A stretch of DNA of 5,040 bases from Ilumatobacteraceae bacterium (lineage in GTDB: Bacteria; Actinomycetota; Acidimicrobiia; Acidimicrobiales; Ilumatobacteraceae): NCBI GenBank assembly GCA_025464045.1, contig JAODBQ010000008.1, forward strand, positions 1-5,040. The letters run 5' to 3'. Under the pieces are notes generated by a model. That model did no database searches and was not told the origin of the DNA. It was given only the letters and a program-made list of their open reading frames with translations. Shown here in pieces: positions 1 to 5,040 of this stretch; positions within the stretch are counted from its first letter, which is position 1, and each line of letters starts with the position of its first letter. A program made the position numbers and the translations under genes.

Positions 1-773
1 GTCGGTCGGGACAGGTGCGCGGCGTACAGCACGAATGGCGTGGCGCCACCGACCGAGACGCGCAGCAGCTGGCCGACGACCGCGGTCGGCGTCGCCAGCA
101 GCGTGAGCGGGAGCTTCGAGTACACGCCCTCCCCGAAGCGGTCGTCGCGGAGGAGGTCGTCGGTGACGATCCGGTACGGGTACTGCACCTGCAGCAACCG
201 GTCCGTGTCCGGCGTGAGCTCCGACACGACGAGCACGTCCGCGTCGACCGCCAGCGCGTCGCGCACGCCGCCCACCGCGTCCTCGCTGTCGAACTTGAGG
301 TTGACTGCGGCCAGGTGCACCGGTCCGACGGGCGCCGGCGTGCGGTGCGGCCAGCGCGGGGCGAACACGACGAACGCGCTGAGCACGACGAGCGTGACCG
401 GCATCGTGCTCAGCGGACGCCAGGCGACGAGCACGGCGACGGCGACCAGGACCGACGCCGCCAGCACCACCGGCATCGCCAGGCCGAAGACGTCGCCGAA
501 CCACCCGGCGCCGAGCGCGAGCACGAACGCGAGGACGGTGACGATCACGATCAGCAGGTGGATCGCGATGCGCTGGCGCCGTGACCGCGCCGGCCTCCGT
601 CGGGGTCGGTCCCGTGGCCACCCGGTGACCGGATCGACCGGGACCTGGTCGGTGTCCGTGGTGGTGGCCGGCGTGACCGGGATCTCGCCCGTGTCGATCG
701 TGCTGGCTGGGTCGACGTCGATCGTGCTGGCTGGGTCGACGTCGTCGAGGCCGCCTGTCCCTGCTGGCGTCAC
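1..773 (-). CDS. Membrane-anchored endonuclease/exonuclease/phosphatase family protein, VanJ-like (3' end cut by window)
   Basis: Translating the minus strand from a GTG at 773-771 gives 257 residues with no stop before the window edge. Residues 1-55 are a Pro/Asp/Thr-rich tail containing a duplicated DVDPASTI. A basic patch follows (RRRPARSRRQR, ~58-68), then three hydrophobic helices (~70-92, 98-118, 124-139). From ~152 the sequence reads as an EEP fold: VNLKF (N158), VVSELTPD (E185, the likely metal ligand), YPYRI (198-202), GEGVYSKLPL (214-223) and YAAHLSRP (H253). The later GDFN and SDH motifs of the family would lie outside the window. By the positive-inside rule the tail is cytoplasmic and the catalytic domain is outside. 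Streptomyces VanJ has this architecture and is reported to act on undecaprenyl pyrophosphate; a lipid-carrier or other envelope phosphatase role here is inference, and a secreted nuclease is possible. The GTG overlaps the TGA of the upstream cysteine-cluster gene, which favours this start; there is no clear Shine-Dalgarno sequence. Confidence 0.82.
   Translation of the reverse strand, partial: MTPAGTGGLDDVDPASTIDVDPASTIDTGEIPVTPATTTDTDQVPVDPVTGWPRDRPRRRPARSRRQRIAIHLLIVIVTVLAFVLALGAGWFGDVFGLAMPVVLAASVLVAVAVLVAWRPLSTMPVTLVVLSAFVVFAPRWPHRTPAPVGPVHLAAVNLKFDSEDAVGGVRDALAVDADVLVVSELTPDTDRLLQVQYPYRIVTDDLLRDDRFGEGVYSKLPLTLLATPTAVVGQLLRVSVGGATPFVLYAAHLSRP
697..744. repeat. Perfect 24-bp tandem duplication (two units)
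   Basis: Bases 697-720 and 721-744 are identical 24-mers. On the minus strand each encodes DVDPASTI, within the disordered-looking N-terminal tail of the VanJ-like protein (residues ~11-26). The unit is a multiple of three, so gain or loss keeps the frame. No codon differs between the units, which suggests recent duplication or slippage. Confidence 0.9.
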
Positions 774-1264
774 CCAGCCGCCGTGCCCGAGGCCCGCAGC
801 GGCTCGTTGGTGAAGTGGTGGTGGCGCAGCACCTTGAGCACGGCGAACGCCATCAGCTCGCCGGTCTCGAGCACCTCGACGGCGACGGAGTCCTCGGGCA
901 GCTCGGCGAGCCCGGCCAGCGTCGCCCGTGCCTCCCGGAACGACGTCACCACGGCCATGCTCGACGCGAACGACCGGCGCCCGGCGACGTGGTCCGCGAG
1001 CAGCCCACAGCGATAGTCGTCACACGCGCGCGGACGCCACTCCTCGTACGTGGAGCAGCACTGGTCCTGGAACAGCGCGCACGGCTGGGCCATCGCGACC
1101 GGGGCGTCCGTCGGGTCGCTGCGCTCGGACTTGTCGATGAACCTCACTCGGTGGCGTTGGGCGTCCGCGACCTCGTCGGCGCGCAGCGGGACGGCCCGGA
1201 AGATCGATCCATCACAGCAGAGGCCACATGCCAGGCACAGTTGCGTTCCATCCGCATCGTCCAT
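770..1264 (-). CDS. YkgJ-type cysteine-cluster (putative zinc/iron-binding) protein
   Basis: The 164-residue product carries nine cysteines in the pattern of the YkgJ/UPF0153 family. C10, C13, C16 and C17 form CLACGLCCDG; C62 lies in QPCALF; C69 and C70 lead into CCSTYEEWRPRACDDYRC, which also holds C81 and C86. The Y-E-x-x-RP-x-x-C block is the family hallmark and the cysteines are thought to bind zinc or an Fe-S centre. No catalytic role is established for most members. The C-terminal half (~90-164) is predicted helical and ends in a His-rich stretch (LRHHHF). I chose the ATG at 1264 because it leaves a short leader before the first cysteine. An in-frame GTG at 1270 is also possible. Longer in-frame extensions are Arg-rich and would run into the divergent transporter gene. 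The TGA stop (772-770) overlaps the GTG of the VanJ-like gene, so co-transcription and translational coupling are likely. The product is probably cytoplasmic, as no signal peptide is visible. Confidence 0.85.
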   Translation of the reverse strand: MDDADGTQLCLACGLCCDGSIFRAVPLRADEVADAQRHRVRFIDKSERSDPTDAPVAMAQPCALFQDQCCSTYEEWRPRACDDYRCGLLADHVAGRRSFASSMAVVTSFREARATLAGLAELPEDSVAVEVLETGELMAFAVLKVLRHHHFTNEPLRASGTAAG

Positions 1265-1286
1265 GTCCACAGTGTGCCGCAACGCA

Positions 1287-1306
1287 GCGCGCGCAAAGTC
1301 GCGCGC
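1287..1306. repeat. GC inverted repeat, 7-bp arms with 6-base loop
   Basis: The arm GCGCGCG (1287-1293) pairs with CGCGCGC (1300-1306) around the loop CAAAGT. It sits near the middle of the divergent intergenic region, 23 bases from the minus-strand start and 35 from the plus-strand start. It could be an operator or a leader-RNA hairpin. The arms are simple CG alternation, though, so chance in GC-rich DNA is a real alternative. Confidence 0.35.
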
Positions 1307-1332
1307 AGCACGTCGATCTCCTGCAATTCGGC

Positions 1333-1337
1333 GGTGA
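1333..1337 (+). promoter_or_regulatory. Weak ribosome-binding site of the ABC transporter gene
   Basis: GGTGA lies four bases before the ATG at 1342. It is a partial match to the 16S tail with a short spacing. It supports 1342 over the in-frame ATG at 1228, which would overlap the divergent cysteine-cluster gene. Confidence 0.35.
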
Positions 1338-1341
1338 TCTA

Positions 1342-3267
1342 ATGACGTCCGTGCCGAACGACAACGCCGTGCCGACCGATGCCGCGGTGCCCGCCGATGC
1401 GGCCGCGCCCGACTGGGCCGCACCCCTCGCGGACGACAGCGAGCCCGTCGAGTTCAGCTACGTCGAGATGACCCGGCCACGCGCGTCGCGCTCGCTGCGC
1501 GAGCTCCCCCGCCTGGTCCTGGACGCCGTTCGCCTCGTGCGCTCGGCAGCGCCGCGCGAGCTCACCGTCTCGGTCGTGCTCAGCGTTCTCTCCGCCGTGC
1601 TCGTCGCGGCGCAGCTGCTCGTCGCGCGGGCGCTGCTCGCGAAGATCTCCGACGTCCGCGACCGCTCGAACCTCGGATCGCTCGTACCGACGTTGGTGGC
1701 GTTCGTCGTCGTCTTCACCGGGCTCGGCGTCGTCGGCGTGCTGCAGAGCGAGCGGCGCAGGGTCCTCGCCGAGCTCGTCACCCGCGCCGCCGAGCGCACG
1801 GTCGCCGATGCGGCCACGCGCGCCTCGCTGCTCGACTTCGAGTCACCGGCGTTCCACAACCGGCTGAAGCGCGCGCTGGTCAACGCCAGCTTCCGCCCCG
1901 TCACGTTGACGTTCGCACTGATCGGCCTGATCTCCGGCCTGCTCACGCTGTTCGGGGTGATGATCGCGATCCTCGTCATCGAGCCGCTGCTGCTGCTGCT
2001 GGTCGTCATCGCCATCGGCCCGGCCTGGATCGGGACGAAGCGGATGACCCGCCTCGGCTACCAGTTCGATGTCGCCGAGACCGAGAACGACCGCCGCCGC
2101 GGCTACTTCCTGCACCTGCTCACCGACAAGGCCGCCGCCCGCGAGGTTCGCGCCTACGAGCTCGCCGACGAGTTCCAGCAACAGCACCGCACGCTGTGGA
2201 CCGAGCGGATCGGGCGGGTGCGCGCCCTCGCCAAGCGGCGCACGCGCATCGCCGTCACGTCGCGTCTGCTCAACGCCGCGCTGATCGGCGCCGTCCTCGT
2301 CGTGCTCGTCTGGTTCGTCTCGGACGGGAGGATCACGGTCACGAACGCGACGATCCTCGCCGGCGCGATCGTCGTGCTCGGACAGCGGCTGAACAGCGTG
2401 ATCGGCAGCATCGGCGAGCTGTACGAGTCGGCGCTGTTCCTCGGCGACGTGCAGGCGTTCATCGCCGCGATCCCGCCACACGACGAGCGCCAGCCGGCAA
2501 CCGCCGGCTTCGAGGAGATCGTCGTCGACGACGTCTCGTTCCGGTACCCGTCGAGCGAGCGCCTCGCGCTCGACGGCGTGTCGATGCGGATCAAGCGCGG
2601 CGAGGTGGTGGCCCTCGTCGGCGCGAACGGATCGGGCAAGACCACGCTCGCCAAGATCATCGGCCAGCTCTACCCGATCACCTCCGGCACCGTCTCGTGG
2701 AACGGCGCGCCGGTCATCGGCGGCCCGATCGGCGGGCTGCGCCGCAACATCGCGATGATCTTCCAGGACTTCGAGAAGTACCACTTCACGGTTCGCGAGA
2801 ACATCGGGTTCGGCGACGTGCGCCGGCCGGCGACGGACCACGAGGTGCTCGACGCGGCGATGCGCTCGGGCAGCCTCGACTTCATCGAACGTCTCCCCGA
2901 GGGCCTCGAGGCGCTGCTCGGCCCGGAGTACATCGGCGGCAGCGACCTCTCCACCGGCCAGTGGCAGCGGCTCGCCCTGGCCCGCTCGATCTTCCGCGAC
3001 GCGCCGTTGATCATCCTCGACGAGCCGAGCTCGGCGCTCGACGCCGAGGCCGAGGCCGAGCTGTTCGACCGCCTGCGGACGCTCGGGGAAGGTCGTGGCG
3101 TGCTGGTCATCTCGCACCGCTTCTCGACGGTCACCTCCGCCGACCGGATCTACGTGCTCGACCACGGCCGGGTGATCGAGCAAGGCTCGCACCGCGAGCT
3201 GATCGCCCGCGACGGCACCTACGCCCGCCTGTTCCGCCTCCAGGCGTCGCGCTACGAGTCCACCTGA
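1342..3267 (+). CDS. ABC half-transporter, fused membrane and ATPase domains, NisT-like peptide-exporter type
   Basis: The 641-residue product is full length for a half-transporter and presumably works as a homodimer. Residues 1-45 form an Ala/Pro/Asp-rich acidic leader, followed by a basic amphipathic elbow (~46-73). Membrane helices lie at ~74-98, 114-134, 188-231 (a pair), 310-328 and 333-358. The coupling-helix region reads AAAREVRAYELADEF. In the ATPase: A-loop Y402 (FRYP), Walker A GANGSGKTT (427-435), Q475 (IFQDFEKYHFTVRENI), signature LSTGQ (536-540, G replaced by T), Walker B IILDE with D560 and catalytic E561, D-loop SALD (564-567) and switch H592 (ISHRFSTV). All catalytic residues are present. 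The EVR-x-Y-x-L, QDF-x-x-Y-x-x-T-x-REN and GGSDLSTGQWQR motifs resemble lantibiotic/peptide exporters (NisT type) more than MsbA-like lipid flippases. There is no protease domain, and no precursor peptide or modification enzyme is visible in the window, so the substrate is unknown. The start at 1342 avoids overlap with the divergent gene. Confidence 0.9.
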   Translation: MTSVPNDNAVPTDAAVPADAAAPDWAAPLADDSEPVEFSYVEMTRPRASRSLRELPRLVLDAVRLVRSAAPRELTVSVVLSVLSAVLVAAQLLVARALLAKISDVRDRSNLGSLVPTLVAFVVVFTGLGVVGVLQSERRRVLAELVTRAAERTVADAATRASLLDFESPAFHNRLKRALVNASFRPVTLTFALIGLISGLLTLFGVMIAILVIEPLLLLLVVIAIGPAWIGTKRMTRLGYQFDVAETENDRRRGYFLHLLTDKAAAREVRAYELADEFQQQHRTLWTERIGRVRALAKRRTRIAVTSRLLNAALIGAVLVVLVWFVSDGRITVTNATILAGAIVVLGQRLNSVIGSIGELYESALFLGDVQAFIAAIPPHDERQPATAGFEEIVVDDVSFRYPSSERLALDGVSMRIKRGEVVALVGANGSGKTTLAKIIGQLYPITSGTVSWNGAPVIGGPIGGLRRNIAMIFQDFEKYHFTVRENIGFGDVRRPATDHEVLDAAMRSGSLDFIERLPEGLEALLGPEYIGGSDLSTGQWQRLALARSIFRDAPLIILDEPSSALDAEAEAELFDRLRTLGEGRGVLVISHRFSTVTSADRIYVLDHGRVIEQGSHRELIARDGTYARLFRLQASRYEST

Positions 3268-3310
3268 CGCGGCGCGCTCACGGTCGCCGTCCGCCGTCCT
3301 GCGCGCTCGG
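3268..3310. terminator. Convergent 43-base gap, possible weak bidirectional hairpin
   Basis: The gap lies between the stop codons of the ABC transporter and the propeller protein. GCGCGC at 3272-3277 can pair with GCGCGC at 3301-3306, and inside it ACGG (3280-3283) can pair with CCGT (3287-3290) around TCG. Neither strand has a T tract, so this is not a textbook intrinsic terminator. The position between converging genes is the main argument. Confidence 0.25.
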
Positions 3311-5040
3311 TCAGTGGGCGCCGAGGTCGCTGATGTAGATGTCCGTCACACCGTTCACGTCGTCGGCGACGATGTTGGTCGCGTCGGACTGGTAGGCGAC
3401 GTAGCGGCCGTCGGCGGTGAGCGACGGGAACAACGAGTTGCCGCCGGTGGCGGTGCTGCCGTCCGACGCGACGCTGATCGCCTTCGTCGTCCCGGCGACG
3501 ACGTCGCGCACGAACACGTCGGCCACGATGCCGTTGCCGTCGTTGGCGACCAGGTTGGGGGCGAGCGAGTGGAACGCGACGAGCCGACCGTCGTCGCTGA
3601 TCGCAGCCGAGAACGAACTGCCGGCCGCCTGGTTCCCTGCGTTGGACACGCTGGCGCGGATCGTCGACGCGGTGAGCGTGTCGCGCAGGAACACGTCCAC
3701 CAGCCCGTTGGTGTCAGCGGCGACGAGGTTCGACGCGTCGGACTCGAACCCGACGAAGCGGCCGTCGTCGCTGACTGCCGCGTTCGTGGCGCCCCCGTTC
3801 TCCTGGATGCCGCCGGGACCGACGCTGACGCGGGTCGTGGAGAGCGCGATCGTGTCCCGCACGAAGACGTCGGACCTCGCGTTCGTGTCGCCCGGCACGA
3901 GGTTCGTCGTCGTCGACTCGAAGGCGACGAACCGACCGTCGAAGGAGATCGCCGGCAGCGCGGACCCCGTGTCTCCGGTCGCCTGTGCGCCGCCGGTCGC
4001 CACGCTGACGCGAGTCGTCGTTCCGCCAGCCAGATCGCGCACGAACACATCGAATGCCGTGTTGGTGTCGTCTGGCACGAGGTCGTCCGCGCTGGACATG
4101 AACGCGACGTACCGGCCGTTGCCGCTGATCCTGCCGAACGTCGAGTTGTTGTCGCCCTGCGCGCCCCCGACCCCCAGGCTCACGCGCGTCGTGCTCCCCG
4201 TGACCATGTCGTGCACGAACACGTCGAACTTGCCGTTGGTGTCGTCGGGCACGAGGTTCGTCGCCGAGGAGTGGAACACCACGTACCTGCCCTCGGCACT
4301 GATCGACGGTGCGATCGAGTCGCCGCCGGCCGACTCCTGCCCGGCGCTGCTCACGTCGACGCGGGTCGTCGTGTTGGTCTGCAGGTCGTGGACGAAGATG
4401 TCGCGCAGGCCGTTCGTGTCCGCGTCGACGAGGTTGCTCGCGGTGGACTCGAAGGCCACGAAGCGGCCGTCGGCGCTGATCGCCGGCGCGCTGGAATCGC
4501 CGCCGACGCCTGCCACCGCGCCGCTGCCGATGTCGATGCGCGCGACGTCGGCGGACGGGAACCAGCCGAGCACGTCGACCACCACCTGCACGTTGCCGCC
4601 GAAGTTGAAGATCGAGATCTGCCCGTCCGCACCGACCTTGGCGATCACCATGTTCGCCACCGTCTGCCCGACGACGAGGTTCACGTTCGACGCGTTCGGA
4701 CGCGTCCCGCCCTTCGGGTACACGGTCAGGAACGACGGCGCGGTCGGTTCGGTGGCCGTCACGTTCAACGCCACTGCACCGACACCCGATGCCGGCACTC
4801 CTCCGCGGCCGAGCACGGCGAGGCTCGTGACGGATCCGGCGCCAACGGCACCGGTGCCCATCGACTGGCCGTCGACGGTGCCGAGGCCGGGCCCGGTCCG
4901 CGTCTCCAGCAGTCGCGCGGGCTTGAGCCCCGTGTACGAGCTCCCCGCGGGGAACCAGCCGAGCACGTCGACCACCACCTGGGTGGTCCCGGAGTAGTTG
5001 AAGATCGAGACGAAGCCGTCGGCGGAGACCTTCGCGATCA
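3311..5040 (-). CDS. Surface/secreted repeat protein: tandem 'LLETRTGPG...VVVDVLGWF' modules plus seven-repeat PD40/TolB-like beta-propeller (5' end outside window)
   Basis: The reading frame is open from the right edge to the TGA at 3313-3311, giving 575 residues; the start is not in the window. Numbered from base 5038: residues 1-30 are the end of one module (closing VVVDVLGWFP). Residues 31-161 are a complete ~131-residue copy with KPARLLETRTGPG, ALNVTATEPTAPSFLTVYP and the same ending. A linker with RIDIGSG (162-181) follows. Seven propeller repeats then begin at 182, 241, 299, 359, 417, 475 and 535. Each repeat reads roughly S-x-x-x-x-IS-x-DGR-[FY]-VAF-x-S-x-x-x-NLV-x-x-DTNG-x-x-D-[VI]-FV-x-D, then TTRVSV and a Gly-rich turn. 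No enzyme catalytic motif is visible. The composition (Gly, Ala, Thr, Ser, Val, Asp; no cysteine or long hydrophobic helix) fits an extracellular binding or scaffold protein, so a signal peptide is expected upstream. The ligand is unknown. The protein ends only three residues after the last repeat's ISD strand, with no LPxTG or other anchor. Confidence 0.87.
   Translation of the reverse strand, partial: IAKVSADGFVSIFNYSGTTQVVVDVLGWFPAGSSYTGLKPARLLETRTGPGLGTVDGQSMGTGAVGAGSVTSLAVLGRGGVPASGVGAVALNVTATEPTAPSFLTVYPKGGTRPNASNVNLVVGQTVANMVIAKVGADGQISIFNFGGNVQVVVDVLGWFPSADVARIDIGSGAVAGVGGDSSAPAISADGRFVAFESTASNLVDADTNGLRDIFVHDLQTNTTTRVDVSSAGQESAGGDSIAPSISAEGRYVVFHSSATNLVPDDTNGKFDVFVHDMVTGSTTRVSLGVGGAQGDNNSTFGRISGNGRYVAFMSSADDLVPDDTNTAFDVFVRDLAGGTTTRVSVATGGAQATGDTGSALPAISFDGRFVAFESTTTNLVPGDTNARSDVFVRDTIALSTTRVSVGPGGIQENGGATNAAVSDDGRFVGFESDASNLVAADTNGLVDVFLRDTLTASTIRASVSNAGNQAAGSSFSAAISDDGRLVAFHSLAPNLVANDGNGIVADVFVRDVVAGTTKAISVASDGSTATGGNSLFPSLTADGRYVAYQSDATNIVADDVNGVTDIYISDLGAH
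3314..4495 (-). repeat. Seven divergent PD40/TolB-like propeller repeats (174-180 bp each)
   Basis: Units on the minus strand run 4495-4319, 4318-4145, 4144-3965, 3964-3791, 3790-3617, 3616-3437 and 3436-3314. The first six are 58-60 codons; the seventh stops after the strand IYISD and lacks the TTRVSV strand and Gly-rich turn. Shared positions are DGR-[FY/L]-VAF, NLV, D-x-N-G-x-x-D and [VI]-F-[VL]-x-D. The units have diverged at nucleotide level, so they are old duplications under selection rather than a recent expansion. Confidence 0.88.
4557..4588. repeat. 32-bp perfect direct repeat, copy 1
   Basis: This 32-base stretch is identical to 4950-4981, at a distance of 393 bp. It encodes the VVVDVLGWFP end of the surface module. 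The surrounding module sequence is less well conserved, apart from a further 15-base identity at 4603-4617 and 4996-5010. Confidence 0.92.
4950..4981. repeat. 32-bp perfect direct repeat, copy 2
   Basis: Second copy of the repeat at 4557-4588, at the end of the upstream module. Recombination between the two copies would delete exactly one 131-codon module and stay in frame. Confidence 0.92.

Larger units (their letters stand above)
1265..1341. promoter_or_regulatory. Divergent intergenic region, presumed promoters for both directions
   Basis: These 77 bases separate the divergent starts of the cysteine-cluster gene (minus) and the ABC transporter (plus), so both promoters should be in or near this region. 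I could not identify a convincing -10/-35 pair on either strand; high-GC actinobacterial promoters are often hard to read by eye. It contains the inverted repeat at 1287-1306. Confidence 0.45.
4556..5040 (-). repeat. Tandem ~131-residue surface modules (one complete, one partial)
   Basis: The complete copy covers 4948-4556; the partial copy covers 5040-4949 and continues out of the window. Where both are visible, 23 of 30 residues match (IAKV-x-ADG start to VVVDVLGWFP end). The phase between copies is exactly 393 bp, or 131 codons. More copies may lie upstream of the gene segment seen here. Confidence 0.85.

Noticed and set aside
40..813. A 257-codon open frame on the plus strand at the left end
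   Set aside because: Low-complexity Ser/Thr/Arg-rich translation with no motif. The minus strand of the same region encodes membrane helices and EEP motifs.
1144..1326. Short minus-strand frame from a TTG at 1326 reading LQEIDVLRATLRALRCGTLW
   Set aside because: The first ~20 residues look plausible as a helix. The frame then runs out of phase through the conserved cysteine-cluster gene, loses any protein-like character and stops. A frameshifted longer start for the cysteine-cluster gene was considered, but nothing supports it.
1228..1341. N-terminal extension of the ABC transporter from the ATG at 1228
   Set aside because: It would add 38 residues without transporter-like character and overlap the start of the divergent cysteine-cluster gene. 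The ATG at 1342 has a plausible, if weak, ribosome-binding site.
1265..1423. 53-residue N-terminal extension of the cysteine-cluster protein to 1423
   Set aside because: The extension is Arg-rich, lacks any family feature and lies antisense to the first codons of the transporter. It looks like a shadow frame.
1843..3192. A 449-codon open frame on the minus strand opposite the ABC transporter
   Set aside because: Its Arg/Asp/Glu/Val-rich composition is the usual antisense shadow in GC-rich DNA. The plus-strand transporter is complete with all ATPase motifs.
3417..4997. A 526-codon open frame on the plus strand opposite the propeller protein
   Set aside because: It mirrors the GC-biased codons of the minus-strand gene. 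Its translation is Ser/Thr/Pro/Arg-rich with repeats that are only the antisense image of the blades. The minus-strand frame shows clear protein-family motifs.
1..5040. CRISPR arrays, tRNA/rRNA genes, insertion sequences or phage attachment sites
   Set aside because: No regularly spaced short identical repeats, transposase-like protein, terminal inverted repeats or RNA-gene signatures were seen. The only regular repeats are the protein-coding ones described.

Overview
The window is GC-rich throughout and almost entirely coding, with strong third-position G/C bias in every gene. It looks like chromosomal DNA of a high-GC actinomycete. The best guess is an Acidimicrobiia/Ilumatobacter-like lineage. 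That guess rests on the surface-protein module containing 'RLLETRTGPG' and 'VVVDVLGWFP', which I associate from memory with that group; it was not tested by a search.

Layout, left to right. (1) Bases 1-773, minus strand: the N-terminal 257 residues of a membrane-anchored endonuclease/exonuclease/phosphatase (EEP) protein of the VanJ-like type. It has a Pro/Asp/Thr-rich cytoplasmic tail, a basic patch, three membrane helices and most of an extracytoplasmic EEP domain, and is cut by the left window edge. (2) Bases 770-1264, minus strand: a 164-residue YkgJ-type cysteine-cluster protein whose TGA stop overlaps the GTG start of gene 1 by four bases, so the two form a tight pair. (3) Bases 1265-1341: a short divergent intergenic region with a GC-rich inverted repeat. 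(4) Bases 1342-3267, plus strand: a complete 641-residue ABC half-transporter (membrane domain fused to ATPase) resembling NisT-type peptide exporters, with all ATPase motifs intact. (5) Bases 3268-3310: a 43-base convergent gap. (6) Bases 3311-5040, minus strand: the C-terminal 575 residues of a large, probably secreted or wall-associated repeat protein. It has at least two copies of a ~131-residue module followed by seven ~58-residue PD40/TolB-like repeats that appear to make one closed seven-bladed beta-propeller. Its start lies beyond the right edge.

Three of the four genes point to the cell envelope (polyprenyl-phosphate or envelope chemistry, export, surface display). However, the genes face different directions and nothing in the window proves they act together. 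I see no mobile element, CRISPR array, RNA gene or recognisable new multi-gene system. The most notable structures are the self-closing propeller, the duplicated surface module with a 32-bp perfect direct repeat, and a perfect 24-bp tandem duplication inside the tail of the VanJ-like protein.
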